Notes: generated by a model from the letters alone, not told the origin. A stretch of DNA of 33,806 nt from Acidiferrobacterales bacterium (GCA_947258385.1 CAMYII010000116.1:67984-101789); one strand, 5' to 3'; shown: positions 1 to 9,490, counted from the first letter of the stretch. Numbers and translations are program-made.

Positions 1-2
1 AG

Positions 3-146
3 AACCATCCCTACGTCATCGAGGGTGAAGGCGACAGTGCGCTGAAGATCTATTTCGAGTCCGAGAAGACCAAAAAAGAATACATGGATATCGCGGTCGA
101 ACACCCAGGTGAGGACTTCGAGACCAACCTGAATAACCCTGTATAA
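3..146 (+). CDS. C-terminal fragment of an unrecognised protein (5' end outside window)
   Basis: An open frame enters from the left edge and ends at TAA 144-146, giving the last 47 residues, which start NHPYVIEGEGDSALK and end NLNNPV. The segment is acidic and soluble-looking, with alternating hydrophobic and charged residues and no Cys or membrane segment. I do not recognise the family. A strong Rho-independent terminator lies 43 bases after the stop, which supports this being the real end of a plus-strand gene or operon. It converges with the nap operon on the other strand. Confidence 0.6.
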   Translation, partial: NHPYVIEGEGDSALKIYFESEKTKKEYMDIAVEHPGEDFETNLNNPV

Positions 147-189
147 CAGGACGGCGGTTACCGCAATCCAGAGCCAGGAGCAAGAGAAT

Positions 190-228
190 CCCGGCCCACG
201 GCAACAGTGGGCCGGGACGGCTTTTTCT
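190..228 (+). terminator. Rho-independent terminator after the left-edge gene
   Basis: A perfect 10-bp inverted repeat, CCCGGCCCAC (190-199) and GTGGGCCGGG (207-216), with a 7-nt loop is followed five bases later by TTTTT (222-226). Orientation fits the plus-strand gene ending at 146. The opposite strand has no T-tract after the stem, so it is a poor terminator for the convergent nap operon. Confidence 0.8.
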
Positions 229-352
229 GTTCAATCGATATAGACGCGGTTTCGCGTCGTTGACTGACTTGAGCACGCTTTGTTTTAACCGTTACAAACC
301 ACCTGCAAGACACCTCGGGCGTTTCAGGCGACGACAGTCTTCGGCCCTCCTT

Positions 353-817
353 CTATTTCTTCTTCGGCGACACGGCGTTCACCGGCTTGAAGGTATTCTC
401 CACCAATGGCCTGGCATCGACCTGGGGCACGTGGCATTGGGTGCAGAAATACCGGCGTGAGGCGACATCTTTCAGCTTTTTAGCGTCGCGGTCCGTGAAA
501 TGCGTCGCGCTGATCTTGGCGGCCCCCGTTGCCTGGTAATTGGCCGGGCCGTGGCAGCCCAGACACATATTGTTTCCCGTGGTGATCTCGAAACCCTCAA
601 TGGAGTGCGGGATCAAAGGCGGCTGCTGCAGATAACTGCGCGGCATCGGCTTGCCGCCGGCTTGCATCTGCTTCGCTTCCGGCGCCCTATCACGCCCGGC
701 CAGCGGGGTCGTGCCGCGCAACGACTCTAAACCCCCTTCGTCGGTCGCGGCACTCACGGAGATATAGAACCCTGCGGCCAGGGCCAGGGTCAGGACCAGT
801 GTCATCGTCTTTTTCAT
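353..817 (-). CDS. napB: NapB, periplasmic diheme cytochrome c subunit of nitrate reductase
   Basis: NapB is the small subunit that passes electrons to NapA in the periplasm. The 154-residue product has an N-terminal Sec signal (residues 1 to about 24, hydrophobic LVLTLALAAGF) and two CXXCH heme-binding motifs, CLGCH (85-89) and CTQCH (125-129). His71 and His106 are the likely distal ligands, which gives the bis-His pattern known for the family. The length is normal. Its ATG (815-817) overlaps the napH stop in an ATGA, so the two are translationally coupled. A longer upstream frame exists but lies inside napH and lacks the signal peptide. It is the last gene of the operon, and no napC follows. 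Confidence 0.95.
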   Translation of the reverse strand: MKKTMTLVLTLALAAGFYISVSAATDEGGLESLRGTTPLAGRDRAPEAKQMQAGGKPMPRSYLQQPPLIPHSIEGFEITTGNNMCLGCHGPANYQATGAAKISATHFTDRDAKKLKDVASRRYFCTQCHVPQVDARPLVENTFKPVNAVSPKKK

Positions 818-1686
818 GAGACAGCCTCCATCTCGTTGTTGAAGCGCATGCTGAAGCCGAATACGTCTTTGGAACAGATATCGACACAGCGACCGCAGTT
901 GGTGCAATTCGGGGACAAGATCACGGGTGTGATGTTCTTGCCCACCCCTTTGAGCGCCGGACTGATCACCTGAGGTTCGGGGCACACGGCGTAGCAATCC
1001 ATGCAGTCGTTGCAGGCGCTGCGCCTACGCGCGCTGACCCGCAACAGGCTGAAGCGGCCCAACAGGCTATAAAACGCGCCGACCGGACACAGATGGCCAC
1101 ACCAACCCCGATGGCTAATCAGCAGATCGAACAGGAACACAAGCAGTACGATCGTCCACGCGAGCCCCATGCCGAAGATCAGCCCCCGGTGCAGCATGGA
1201 CACGGGATTGATCAGTTCCCAGGCGATGCTTCCGCTCACCAGCGCCAGCAGCAGCGTCAACGCCAGAATCCAATAGCGCGTCTGCCGTTTAAGGCGCGCC
1301 CCCTTGTCGATATCCAGCCGCTCGCGCAGCCACGCAGCGGCATCGGTAACGATGTTGACCGGACACACCCAGGAGCAGTAGACCCGTCCACCGACCAGGA
1401 GATAGATCGCCAGCACGATCAGGGCACCCGTGATGGCGCTCATCGCCGGCAGGTGGCCGGCGGCCAGCGACTGCAGCAGCAGGTAGGGATCGGTCATTGG
1501 CAACACCTCCAGGGTCAGGCTGGAACTGAGGTTGCCTTTGATGAGCCACAGCCCCGCCCAGGGACCGAGCAGAAACGCGCTCAGGATCAGCAGCTGCGAA
1601 CCGCGGCGCAGCACCAGCCACTTGTGGGCCGGAAACCAGCCCTTGGCGGCAACGGCATCGGCGCCGGGTCGGCCTGTGCTCACCAC
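814..1686 (-). CDS. napH: NapH, membrane quinol dehydrogenase ferredoxin subunit
   Basis: NapH is the membrane partner of NapG and takes electrons from quinol for NapA. The 290-residue protein has about four membrane segments (near 31-49, 82-99, 139-157, 170-190), two CxxxCP motifs (YCSWVCPV at 103-110 and WCGHLCPV at 195-202), and two C-terminal cytoplasmic [4Fe-4S] motifs starting at C225 and C261. Translation starts at GTG 1684-1686, overlapping the napG TAG stop by one base (TAGTG). The stop overlaps the napB start. Because no napC is present, NapGH is probably the main quinol-oxidising module for this reductase. Confidence 0.93.
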   Translation of the reverse strand: MVSTGRPGADAVAAKGWFPAHKWLVLRRGSQLLILSAFLLGPWAGLWLIKGNLSSSLTLEVLPMTDPYLLLQSLAAGHLPAMSAITGALIVLAIYLLVGGRVYCSWVCPVNIVTDAAAWLRERLDIDKGARLKRQTRYWILALTLLLALVSGSIAWELINPVSMLHRGLIFGMGLAWTIVLLVFLFDLLISHRGWCGHLCPVGAFYSLLGRFSLLRVSARRRSACNDCMDCYAVCPEPQVISPALKGVGKNITPVILSPNCTNCGRCVDICSKDVFGFSMRFNNEMEAVS

Positions 1687-2576
1687 TAGCGTTTCTCCTT
1701 CCGGCCGTTGAGGGTCTCAAGCGGATTGTCCGGAAACGGCGTCTCACGGCGTTCGTCCTCCGTGATTAGACCTCGGCCGCCGTGTTCATAGCGCGTCCCC
1801 TCGGGCAACGTGTAGCGGTGCTCCGCGTCCGGGGGCACCAGGCTCTCCCCGGCTTTCCGCTTCTCCTCCCAACCGAGACGATAGTGCCGGCCCAGCCGGC
1901 CCTTGGCCAGGCGGGCCGGCAACACCTTGATGGCGGCCTCTTCCAGCACGCAGGATTTTTCGCACTTGCCGCAGCCGGTGCAGTGCTCCGAGTGCACCAC
2001 GGGAATAAACCGCGTGTGGCTGCCGGTGCGCGGGTTATGTTGGGGGTCCAGGGTGATCGCCTCGTCGATCACCGGGCACACGCGGTAGCACACATCGCAG
2101 CGCAGGCCGAGATAGTTCAGGCAGCTTTCCTGATCGATCAGCACCGCCAACCCCATGCGCGCGTCATCGATGTCGGTGAGTCGCTTATCCAGGGCCCCGG
2201 TCGGGCAGGCGACCACGCAGGGGATATCCTCGCACATCTCGCACGGCACCCGGCGCGCGATGAAATACGGCGTCCCGAGGGCAACGCCGTCCCCCAACCG
2301 CGCGAGGTCCAAGGTATCGAAAGGACAGTCGCGCGCGCACAGGCCGCAGCGCACGCAGGCGCCGAGAAACTCCGGCTCGGGCAGGGCCCCCGGCGGCCGG
2401 ATCGCCTGCGGCGGCAGCGAACGCGCGGATTCGGCATACAGGCCGAGCCCGATGCCGACGATCGCCACCCCACACGCGAGCCGGGCGGTCTCTTTGAGAA
2501 ACCGCCGGCGCGCGGGCAAACCGGGCGCGGTCTCACCGGCACGCGGTCGGCTTTGGCCCGTGTCCGTCATCGGCAT
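1686..2576 (-). CDS. napG: NapG, periplasmic ferredoxin-type quinol dehydrogenase subunit
   Basis: NapG is an iron-sulfur protein that works with NapH. The 296-residue product has a twin-arginine signal (RRRFLKE near residue 24, then a hydrophobic stretch) and four cysteine clusters, beginning [30 protein letters not shown] and [11 protein letters not shown]. These indicate four [4Fe-4S] centres after Tat export. It is longer than the E. coli protein (about 231 residues), with a charged C-terminal extension of roughly 45-50 residues after the HYRLGW segment. The ATG at 2576 follows AGGGG; a second in-frame ATG at 2570 is possible. It lies 58 bp after napA. Confidence 0.93.
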   Translation of the reverse strand: MPMTDTGQSRPRAGETAPGLPARRRFLKETARLACGVAIVGIGLGLYAESARSLPPQAIRPPGALPEPEFLGACVRCGLCARDCPFDTLDLARLGDGVALGTPYFIARRVPCEMCEDIPCVVACPTGALDKRLTDIDDARMGLAVLIDQESCLNYLGLRCDVCYRVCPVIDEAITLDPQHNPRTGSHTRFIPVVHSEHCTGCGKCEKSCVLEEAAIKVLPARLAKGRLGRHYRLGWEEKRKAGESLVPPDAEHRYTLPEGTRYEHGGRGLITEDERRETPFPDNPLETLNGRKEKR

Positions 2577-2634
2577 CGCACCCCTGCGGTCATCTCCGGA
2601 TCACACCTCGCCGCGCGCTGCATCGTTGCCCGGC

Positions 2635-5106
2635 CTAGGTCTTCACGACCCGGACGGCGCATTTCTTGTAATCCGTCTCCTTGGAGATCGGGCAGGTCGC
2701 ATCCAGCGTGAGCTTGTTCACCAGCCGCCCGGCATCAAACCAGGGGATAAACACCACGCCTCGCGGCGGGCGATTGCGACCCCGGGTCTCAACCCGGGTT
2801 TCGACCTCTCCGCGCCGGGTCTGCAGTCTCGCCGTCATGCCCCGTTTGAGCCCGCGCGCCTTGGCATCCTCCGGGTGCATGAACAGCAGCGCATCGGGGA
2901 AGGCGCGATAGAGTTCCGGTACGCGTCGGGTCATCGAACCGGAGTGCCAGTGCTCAAGCACCCGACCATATTTCTTATCGGGCATCTCGGCCGCCGGCTC
3001 GTAGGGCAACGCAAAGACCACGGCCTTGCCGTCGGGCTTGCCGTAAAAGGACACGCCCTGCCCCTTCTTCACATAGGGGTCATAGCCCTCGCGGAAGCGC
3101 CACAGGGTCTCCTTGCCCTTGACCACCGGCCAGCGCAGCCCGCGGGCCTTGTGATAGGCCTCGAACGGTGCCAGGTCATGCGCCTTGCCGCGCCCGAAAC
3201 CGGCGTACTCCTCGAACAGGCCCTTCTGGAGGTAGAAACCAAAGTGCCGCGACTCGTCGTTGTGAAAGCCCTTCTGCAATTGCTTAAGCGGGTATTGATT
3301 GACCTGACCGTTGGCATACAGCACGTCATAGAGCGTCTTGCCGCGGTATTCCGGTTTCTTGGCGATCAGCTCCTCGGGCCAGGCGTCCTCCACCTTCAGG
3401 CGCTTGGAGAATTCCACGATCTGCCAGAGATCCGATTGCGCCTCACCCGGCGGCTTGACCTGCTGGCGCCAGAACTGGGTGCGGCGCTCGGCATTGCCGT
3501 AGGCGCCTTCCTTTTCAACCCACATCGCGGTGGGCAGAACGAGGTCGGCGGCCTGCGCGGTCACTGTCGGGTAGGGGTCCGAGACAATGATGAAATTCTC
3601 CGGATTGCGATAACCGGGCAGCGTCTCTTCGTTCATATTGGCCGCGGCCTGCATGTTGTTGTTACACATCACCCAGTAGACGTTGAGCTTGCCGTCCTTG
3701 AGCATGCGGTTCTGCAGCACCGCGTGGAAGCCGGGTTTCGCGGGGATGGTGCCCTCGGGCAGCTTCCAGATCTGCTCCGCCTTGTCGCGGTGCGCTTTCT
3801 TCTTGACCACCATGTCGGCGGGCAGGCGATGGGCGAAGGTGCCCACTTCGCGTGCGGTCCCGCAAGCCGAGGGCTGGCCGGTGAGCGAGAACGGGCCGTT
3901 GCCCGGTTCGGAGATCTTGCCCGTCAACAGATGGATGTTATAGATCATATTGTTGGCCCAGGTGCCGCGGGCGTGCTGGTTGAAGCCCATGGTCCAGTAG
4001 GACACGACTTTGCGCCTGGGATCGGCATACAGCTCGGCCAGTGCCTCCAGGTCCTTCTTCGGCACACCGGAGATCGTATGGGCCTTCTCGAGGGTATACT
4101 GGGAGACGAATGCCTTGAACTCTTCGAACGTCATCGGCGTTGAACCCCCTGCCTTGCCGGCGTTCTTGGCCGCCTTCTCCCTGGCGTCCTCCGGTCGCAG
4201 GCCGTAGCCGATATCGGCATTGCCCAGACGGAAGTTGACGTGCTTTTTGACGAAGTCCTCGTTGACCTTGCCGTTTTCGATTATGTAATTGGTGATGTAA
4301 TTCATGATCGCCAGATCGGACTGCGGCTTGAAGATGATGCCGAGATCCGCCAGATCGAAGTTGCGGTTCTCGAAGGTCGACAGCACCGCGACCCTGACGT
4401 GGTTCGCCGTCAGGCGCCGGTCGGTGAGCCGCGACCACAGGATGGGGTGCATCTCCGCCATGTTCGATCCCCAAAGCACAAAGGCGTCGGCCTGTTCGAG
4501 ATCGTCGTAACAGCCCATGGGCTCGTCGATGCCGAAGGTGCGGATAAAACCCGCGACCGCCGAGGCCATGCAGTGACGGGCATTCGGGTCGATATGGTTG
4601 GAGCGCAGGCCGGCCTTCATGAACTTGGACGCGGCGTAACCCTCCCACACGGTCCACTGGCCCGAGCCGAACATGCCGACCGAGGTGGGGCCCTTGGCCT
4701 TGAGCGCGGCCTTGTATTTTTCCGCCATGATGTCGAAGGCCTCGTCCCAGGACACCGGCGTGAACTCGCCGTGCTTGTTGTATTTGCCGTTTTTCTTCCT
4801 CAATAACGGCGTTTTCAAGCGGTCCTCGCCGTACATGATCTTGGAAAGAAAATACCCTTTGATGCAGTTCAGCCCCTTGTTGACCGGCGCATCGGGGTCG
4901 CCCTGGGTGGCGACCACGTGGTCGCCCTTGACGCCAACGAGCACGCTGCACCCGGTGCCGCAGAACCGGCAGGGCGCCTTGTCCCAGCGAATCTCGCTAT
5001 CGGTCTTGGCCAGGGCCGATTTGACACCCGGCAGGGTGATCCCGGCGGCGGTGGCGGCCGCCGCCACCGCGTTGGTCTTGATAAACTCGCGTCGGGTTAG
5101 TTTCAT
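2635..5106 (-). CDS. napA: NapA, periplasmic nitrate reductase catalytic subunit
   Basis: NapA reduces nitrate to nitrite in the periplasm using a bis-MGD molybdenum cofactor and one [4Fe-4S] cluster. The 823-residue protein starts with a Tat signal (TRREFIK, then an Ala-rich hydrophobic stretch to about 33). Cluster ligands are C46, C49, C53 and C81 ([12 protein letters not shown]). The Mo-ligand Cys is C179 in the ARHCMAS motif. The length matches the family, and the C-terminal molybdopterin dinucleotide-binding domain is intact. The start overlaps the napD stop (ATGA at 5103-5106). It is followed by napG and preceded by its chaperone gene napD. Confidence 0.98.
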   Translation of the reverse strand: MKLTRREFIKTNAVAAAATAAGITLPGVKSALAKTDSEIRWDKAPCRFCGTGCSVLVGVKGDHVVATQGDPDAPVNKGLNCIKGYFLSKIMYGEDRLKTPLLRKKNGKYNKHGEFTPVSWDEAFDIMAEKYKAALKAKGPTSVGMFGSGQWTVWEGYAASKFMKAGLRSNHIDPNARHCMASAVAGFIRTFGIDEPMGCYDDLEQADAFVLWGSNMAEMHPILWSRLTDRRLTANHVRVAVLSTFENRNFDLADLGIIFKPQSDLAIMNYITNYIIENGKVNEDFVKKHVNFRLGNADIGYGLRPEDAREKAAKNAGKAGGSTPMTFEEFKAFVSQYTLEKAHTISGVPKKDLEALAELYADPRRKVVSYWTMGFNQHARGTWANNMIYNIHLLTGKISEPGNGPFSLTGQPSACGTAREVGTFAHRLPADMVVKKKAHRDKAEQIWKLPEGTIPAKPGFHAVLQNRMLKDGKLNVYWVMCNNNMQAAANMNEETLPGYRNPENFIIVSDPYPTVTAQAADLVLPTAMWVEKEGAYGNAERRTQFWRQQVKPPGEAQSDLWQIVEFSKRLKVEDAWPEELIAKKPEYRGKTLYDVLYANGQVNQYPLKQLQKGFHNDESRHFGFYLQKGLFEEYAGFGRGKAHDLAPFEAYHKARGLRWPVVKGKETLWRFREGYDPYVKKGQGVSFYGKPDGKAVVFALPYEPAAEMPDKKYGRVLEHWHSGSMTRRVPELYRAFPDALLFMHPEDAKARGLKRGMTARLQTRRGEVETRVETRGRNRPPRGVVFIPWFDAGRLVNKLTLDATCPISKETDYKKCAVRVVKT

Positions 5107-5360
5107 TTTGCCGCCTCCTCCTGCATAAGCTCGGGTTCACAATATTGATAAATCATCGCCGCGGAGAGCACGCCTTTAACATTATGCAAGCTCGCGAGTG
5201 TGTCGCCCATCTGCCGGGCGTCATCGCCTTCGATGGTAATCACCATACGCCCGTCGTCGGTGACCGCGTGGACCTCGACACCGGGGAAGCCGGCGAGCGC
5301 GCGCCTGACCTGGCTGAGGGCGTCTGCGCGTGTGTGCAGTACCGCACTTGATATGTTCAT
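5103..5360 (-). CDS. napD: NapD, chaperone for NapA maturation
   Basis: NapD binds the NapA twin-arginine signal peptide and delays export until the cofactor is inserted. The 85-residue product has the family's ferredoxin-like fold pattern: [11 protein letters not shown] at the start, [19 protein letters not shown] in the middle, and a [15 protein letters not shown] end typical of NapD. A longer in-frame extension reaches upstream into napF. The start at 5360 is preferred because GGAG stands about eight bases before it and the family begins at this point. It is coupled to napA by a 4-base overlap. Confidence 0.92.
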   Translation of the reverse strand: MNISSAVLHTRADALSQVRRALAGFPGVEVHAVTDDGRMVITIEGDDARQMGDTLASLHNVKGVLSAAMIYQYCEPELMQEEAAK

Positions 5361-5395
5361 GGTCTTGATCTCCGTTAAAATTGAAGGCGGACGAC

Positions 5396-5899
5396 TCAAT
5401 TGACGACCGGCGGACGGATGGCGACGGCGTTGACCGGACAGGGGCGGACACAGGCCCCACAACCGCTGCAGTCATACCGTTCCACCCGGGGATGGACGAC
5501 ACCGCCTGTGCCCGGCGCGAACCGGATCGCACCGGTCTCACACTGTTCGCCGCAGACGCTGCACACCACGCCCTTGCGCGACAGGCAGACTTCGCTGATG
5601 TGCGCCTTGAGCGGCCAGGGCGCCTGGTCGGCCTGCGGAACACCGGCCCGGCGTGTCAACGCTCCGCCGGGACACGCTTCGACACAGGCACCGCAAAAGG
5701 TGCATTCGCCGTGCAGGAAATTGACCTGCGGGAATCCGCCGCCGGCCGGCTCCAGGATATGCTGGGGACAGGCTTTAACGCAGTCTGCGCAACGCGTGCA
5801 GGCGAGCCGAAACTCGCTCTCCCCAAGCGCCCACGGCGGACGCAGCGGCGAACACACGCCGCGCACATCCCCGCGGAAAAATTGCCTGCGATTGATCAC
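5396..5899 (-). CDS. napF: NapF, ferredoxin-type protein of the nitrate reductase operon
   Basis: NapF is a cytoplasmic iron-sulfur protein thought to help NapA maturation. It has the RRQFFRG N-terminal motif and three complete ferredoxin-type clusters (CTRCADCVKACP, CTFCGACVEACP, CSGCGACVRPCP). Between the second and third lie extra cysteines in VCSVCGEQC. Two GTG starts are in frame, 5905 and 5899. The second is preferred because AGAGG lies six bases before it, whereas it directly abuts the first; the product is then 167 residues. It is the first gene of the nap operon and lies 35 bp before napD. Confidence 0.9.
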   Translation of the reverse strand: MINRRQFFRGDVRGVCSPLRPPWALGESEFRLACTRCADCVKACPQHILEPAGGGFPQVNFLHGECTFCGACVEACPGGALTRRAGVPQADQAPWPLKAHISEVCLSRKGVVCSVCGEQCETGAIRFAPGTGGVVHPRVERYDCSGCGACVRPCPVNAVAIRPPVVN

Positions 5900-5928
5900 G
5901 GTCACCCTCTGTTGGACGGACTCCGGCG

Positions 5929-5977
5929 AACGTCAAAATGTAGCCGATTCGGGCCCACGCGCCTTAACCTAGATCAA
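5929..5977 (-). promoter_or_regulatory. Predicted FNR/Anr-type activated promoter of the nap operon
   Basis: Read on the minus strand, TTGAT-CTAG-GTTAA (5977-5964) matches the FNR consensus TTGAT-N4-ATCAA at 8 of 10 positions. A weak -10, TACATT (5942-5937), follows. This puts a start site near 5929 and the FNR-like box centred at about -41.5, the usual spacing of class II FNR-activated promoters. The spacing and half-site are seen in the sequence; binding by an FNR, Anr or Dnr protein is inferred. Confidence 0.55.
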
Positions 5978-6027
5978 TATTTGAAAGAGCCGCCTACAGC
6001 GGTCGGGGATTCCGCAGACGCGGCTGG

Positions 6028-6214
6028 CTAGAACCTGTCTCAAAATCAGAATTCCTCATCAGGCCTTCACGCCCTGGAAGCAACGCAAAGTACGCAGAGA
6101 ATACTTCAAAGAAACAAAGCGTTTTTGCTTTCTTTGCGACCTTTGCGCCTCCGCGACCTCTGCGTGTGTTCCACAGCGCCAGGGCGCGGAAGGTATTTTT
6201 TAGATAGGCTCTAG
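6028..6214. mobile_element. MITE-like imperfect palindromic element
   Basis: This 187-bp non-coding segment is an imperfect inverted repeat. The left end, after CTAG, reads AACCTGTCTCAAAAT; the right end, reverse complemented, reads AGCCTATCTAAAAAAT. Inner arms pair CCTTCACGCCCTGG with CCTTCCGCGCCCTGG and CGCAGAG with CTCTGCG. The centre has AAAGC-G-TTTTT-GCTTT (around 6116-6130). CTAG at both borders (6028-6031, 6211-6214) would fit a 4-bp YTAR target duplication of the kind known for IS5-group elements. No transposase is present. It could instead be a dispersed palindromic repeat without mobility. Confidence 0.5.
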
Positions 6215-6302
6215 GCAGGCAAACCCGTTATCACTATGAAGACTCGGCGCCCGCGGCGCAGGGCGCAAGAACGGCGGAACGCGGGAATCACGAGGCGGCC
6301 GG

Positions 6303-8951
6303 CTAGCCCAGGGCCTTGGAGACGATCTCGCAGACGTGCTTGGACAGCTTGGGCGTACTCTCGATGCGTTGCAGCTGCGCCTGCATGAGCTCCTGCCGTT
6401 GCTGATCGTATTTGCGCCAGCGGTTAAAGGCGCCGACGAGCCGGGCGGCGACCTGGGGATTGAACGCATCCAGCCGCAGCACCTGCTCGGCCAGGAATTC
6501 GTAGCCTGCACCCGAGGCGTCATGAAAACGCACCGGATTGCCGTGGCAGAAGCCTCCGATGAGCGCGCGCACCTTGTTGGGGTTCTTGATCTCGAATGCG
6601 GGATGATCGAGCAGCTGCTTCACCTCGGACAGCGCGCCCGGCAGGCGCGAGCCGGCCTGGATCGCCAGCCACTTGTTGACCACCAGCGGCTCGTGTTTCC
6701 ATTTTTCATAGAACCCTTCGAGCGCGGTTTGGCGCTCGGGACACTCCATGTTGGCCAAGGGGCGCAGGGCGCCGAGCACGTCGGTCATGTTATCGGCCTG
6801 GCTGAATTGCTGCTCGCATAGACTCATCAGCTCGGGTTCCTCCAGCTCCATGAGGTAGCCCAAACATTGATTCTTGAGGCGCCGCTGCCCGGCGGATTGG
6901 GCATCGAAACGGTAGCGGCCGGGCTCGTGGTTTTCTGCATAGACGCGCAGTAAATCGCGTTTCAGCGCCACCGCCAGGGCGCGGCGGACGAACCTGCGCA
7001 CCTCATGGATCGCCTCCGGGTCGGCGACCTCGACGAACTCCGCGAGATAACCCTCGCCGGGCAACGCCATGGCCTCGGCGATCAGCGCCTGGTCGAGGCT
7101 TCTGTTCAACAGGGTCCTCCTCAGGGCATCGATGAACCCGGTTTTCAACTCAAGCTTGCCGCCCTGTCGATACCGGGCGATCAAGTCCTGCATGATCCAT
7201 ATCGCCAGTTGCTGCGCCGCCTCCCAGCGATTGAACGCATCGGTGTCGTGGGCCAGCAGAAATACCAGGTCATCATTGCTCAAGGCGGTGCTGAGCTTGA
7301 CCGGCGCGGAAAACCCCCTTAAGAGCGACGGGACCGGCTCACCGGGAACATTGATAAACCGGAAGCTCTGCTCAGGCTCGCGCAGCTCCAGGATCCGCGT
7401 GAAGCTGTCAGGCGCCCGGGACTCGCCGTCGAGCTGCAGCGGCAGGTCGCGGCCATCCCGGCCCAGCAATCCCACCGCCAGCGGGACATGAAAGGGCGCT
7501 TTCGTTTTCTGTCCCGGCGTGGGGGGACACGACTGGCGGATGGTCACCACGTAAGCATTGGTGTCCTGATCGTAACTGGTGGAGACCGCAAGCTCGGGTG
7601 TGCCTGCCTGCGAATACCAGCGCTTGAACTGGTCCAGATCCATCGCATTGGCGTCGGCCATGGCCTGCACGAAATCATCGGTAGTGATCGCCTGGCCGTC
7701 GTGGCGCTGAAAATACAGGTCCATGCCCTTGCGAAACCCCTCGCGCCGCACCAGGGTATGGATCATGCGTACCACTTCGGCCCCTTTCTCGTAGACCGTT
7801 GCGGTATAGAAATTATTGACCTCCACGTAGGAATCGGGACGCACCGAGTGGGCCATGGGGCCGGCATCCTCCGAGAACTGACGCGCGCGCAACGCACGCA
7901 CATCATCGATGCGCTTGACGGCGCGCGAGCTCATGTCGGCGCTGAATTCCTGATCCCGGAACACGGTGAGACCTTCCTTCAGGCTCAACTGGAACCAGTC
8001 ACGACAGGTGATCCGGTTGCCGGTCCAGTTGTGAAAATACTCATGGCCGATCACCCCCTCGATATGCTCATAATCACTGTCGGTGGCGGTCTCGGGCTTG
8101 GCCAGGACATAGGCGGTGTTGAAGATATTGAGACCCTTGTTCTCCATGGCGCCCATATTGAAGTCGTCAACGGCGACGATCATGTAGGTATTGAGGTCGT
8201 ACTCCAGGCCAAAGGTGTCCTCATCCCACTTCATGGCGTTCTTGAGCGAGGCCATGGCATGGGCGCATTTATCGAGATTGCCCGGTTCGACGTAGATGTG
8301 CAGCACCACCGGGCGGCCGGAACGCGTCACATAGCTGTCCTGCAAACGATCGAGCCTGCCTGCGACCAGGGCGAACAGATAACAGGGTTTGCGGTGCGGA
8401 TCTTCCCATCTGACCCAATGGCGCCCGTCTTCGAGCTCGCCGCTGTCCACCAGATTGCCGTTGGACAACAGCACCGGACAGCTTTTCTTGTCGGCAACGA
8501 TGGTGGTGCTGAAGCTCGCCATGACATCGGGCCGATCCAGGTAATAGGTGATCTTGCGGAAACCCTCCGCCTCACACTGGGTACAGTACATGCCCCCGGA
8601 CACGTACAGCCCTTCCAAAGAGATATTGTCCTGCGGCTTGATCCGGGTCTCGATCTCCAGGGTGAAGGCACCCGGCACCTCGGCAATCGTCAATGACTCG
8701 GCATCAACCAGATAGCCGTCCGCCGACAAGACCTTGCCATCGAGCAGGATTGACACGAGCTCGAGCCCCTCACCGTACAGCACGAGCGGCCGACGCTCCC
8801 GCGCAGTATCGTAATTGGCCTTGATCGCCAGACGGGACTGGACCGTGGTGAAGGCGTCGCCCAGATCGAACCGCAATGCGACCGAATCAATCAGATAGTC
8901 AGGGGGCGTGTAATCCCGTAAATAGATGGTCTTTGGCGTGTCTGTCCGCAT
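6303..8951 (-). CDS. pepN: Aminopeptidase N (M1 family zinc metallopeptidase)
   Basis: This cytoplasmic enzyme removes N-terminal residues from peptides late in protein turnover. The 882-residue product matches the E. coli-type PepN length (about 870). It shows the exopeptidase motif GAMEN (267-271), the zinc motif HEYFH (303-307), and the third zinc ligand Glu326 within LKEGLTVFRD. The long alpha-helical C-terminal domain typical of M1 enzymes is present. The ATG at 8951 precedes a typical N-terminus (TIYLRDYTPPDYLID); a possible AGGA lies rather far upstream. It is monocistronic in appearance, with the MITE-like element downstream. Confidence 0.96.
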   Translation of the reverse strand: MRTDTPKTIYLRDYTPPDYLIDSVALRFDLGDAFTTVQSRLAIKANYDTARERRPLVLYGEGLELVSILLDGKVLSADGYLVDAESLTIAEVPGAFTLEIETRIKPQDNISLEGLYVSGGMYCTQCEAEGFRKITYYLDRPDVMASFSTTIVADKKSCPVLLSNGNLVDSGELEDGRHWVRWEDPHRKPCYLFALVAGRLDRLQDSYVTRSGRPVVLHIYVEPGNLDKCAHAMASLKNAMKWDEDTFGLEYDLNTYMIVAVDDFNMGAMENKGLNIFNTAYVLAKPETATDSDYEHIEGVIGHEYFHNWTGNRITCRDWFQLSLKEGLTVFRDQEFSADMSSRAVKRIDDVRALRARQFSEDAGPMAHSVRPDSYVEVNNFYTATVYEKGAEVVRMIHTLVRREGFRKGMDLYFQRHDGQAITTDDFVQAMADANAMDLDQFKRWYSQAGTPELAVSTSYDQDTNAYVVTIRQSCPPTPGQKTKAPFHVPLAVGLLGRDGRDLPLQLDGESRAPDSFTRILELREPEQSFRFINVPGEPVPSLLRGFSAPVKLSTALSNDDLVFLLAHDTDAFNRWEAAQQLAIWIMQDLIARYRQGGKLELKTGFIDALRRTLLNRSLDQALIAEAMALPGEGYLAEFVEVADPEAIHEVRRFVRRALAVALKRDLLRVYAENHEPGRYRFDAQSAGQRRLKNQCLGYLMELEEPELMSLCEQQFSQADNMTDVLGALRPLANMECPERQTALEGFYEKWKHEPLVVNKWLAIQAGSRLPGALSEVKQLLDHPAFEIKNPNKVRALIGGFCHGNPVRFHDASGAGYEFLAEQVLRLDAFNPQVAARLVGAFNRWRKYDQQRQELMQAQLQRIESTPKLSKHVCEIVSKALG

Positions 8952-9054
8952 GCGTGCGGTGTTAATCCTGAGTCATGACATCCAGATCGGATATCAGTGA
9001 ACGGCACAACCGGCCGGTGGCGGCGTCAGCGAGCATGACAAGCGGAATCGCGGC

Positions 9055-9258
9055 TCAATTGAACGCCTGACCCGGATTGACGCCGACGGCCTTTAAGATC
9101 CTGGCCAGGGGGCAGAACCCGGTGAACGCCGATTGCAACACATTGGCACCGACAAAGGCGGTCACCCAAAGCCAATAGACATGGTGCAGTTGCGACAGCA
9201 GCAGCGTGATCAGGATGAAGCTGCCGGCGGCAGCCAGAACCAGGCGATCGATTGTCAT
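9055..9258 (-). CDS. DUF2892 (YgaP-like) small inner-membrane protein
   Basis: The 67-residue protein has two hydrophobic segments (about 5-24 and 28-45) and ends with the [14 protein letters not shown] signature common to DUF2892 proteins and to the membrane part of YgaP-type rhodaneses. Such proteins often accompany sulfur or redox genes, but their function is uncertain. Start 9258 is supported by AAGGAG seven bases upstream. It is divergently placed with respect to the iscR-like gene, with 301 bp between them. Confidence 0.85.
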   Translation of the reverse strand: MTIDRLVLAAAGSFILITLLLSQLHHVYWLWVTAFVGANVLQSAFTGFCPLARILKAVGVNPGQAFN

Positions 9259-9451
9259 CGTTGCGCTCCTTTGAGCTAAATGGGTTAGGCATCTGAACCC
9301 GGGGCCCGATTGTACCCTTTACGTGCTTGCAGGCCAGACCACCCCGTGGAACTGCCCGGGCCCCCGCCTAGATCCATGATTTATAGATCGTTTTTGCACC
9401 GGGAACACTCGCGAAACTACTCAATTAAGGGTTTTACAATATTAGCAAGAT

Positions 9452-9490
9452 ATTGTTGACTAATTTTATCAAGTATATATAATTCTGACC
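9452..9490 (+). promoter_or_regulatory. Sigma-70 promoter with type-1 IscR-like operator, upstream of iscR
   Basis: TTGACT (9456-9461) and a perfect TATAAT (9478-9483) are separated by 16 bp, giving a start near 9490 and a leader of about 70 nt before the iscR-like gene. A segment at 9452-9476, with half-sites TTGACT and ATCAAGTAT, matches the E. coli type-1 IscR consensus (recalled from memory) at about 22 of 25 positions. It covers the -35 and the spacer, a repressing position. The surrounding DNA is AT-rich. Binding is inferred. Confidence 0.7.

Noticed and set aside
2155-4143. Long plus-strand open frame opposite napG and napA
   Set aside because: It is antisense to strongly supported genes and arises from high GC third positions; its translation has no domain features.
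7488-8696. Long plus-strand open frame opposite pepN
   Set aside because: It is a shadow of the M1 aminopeptidase, whose motifs are unambiguous.
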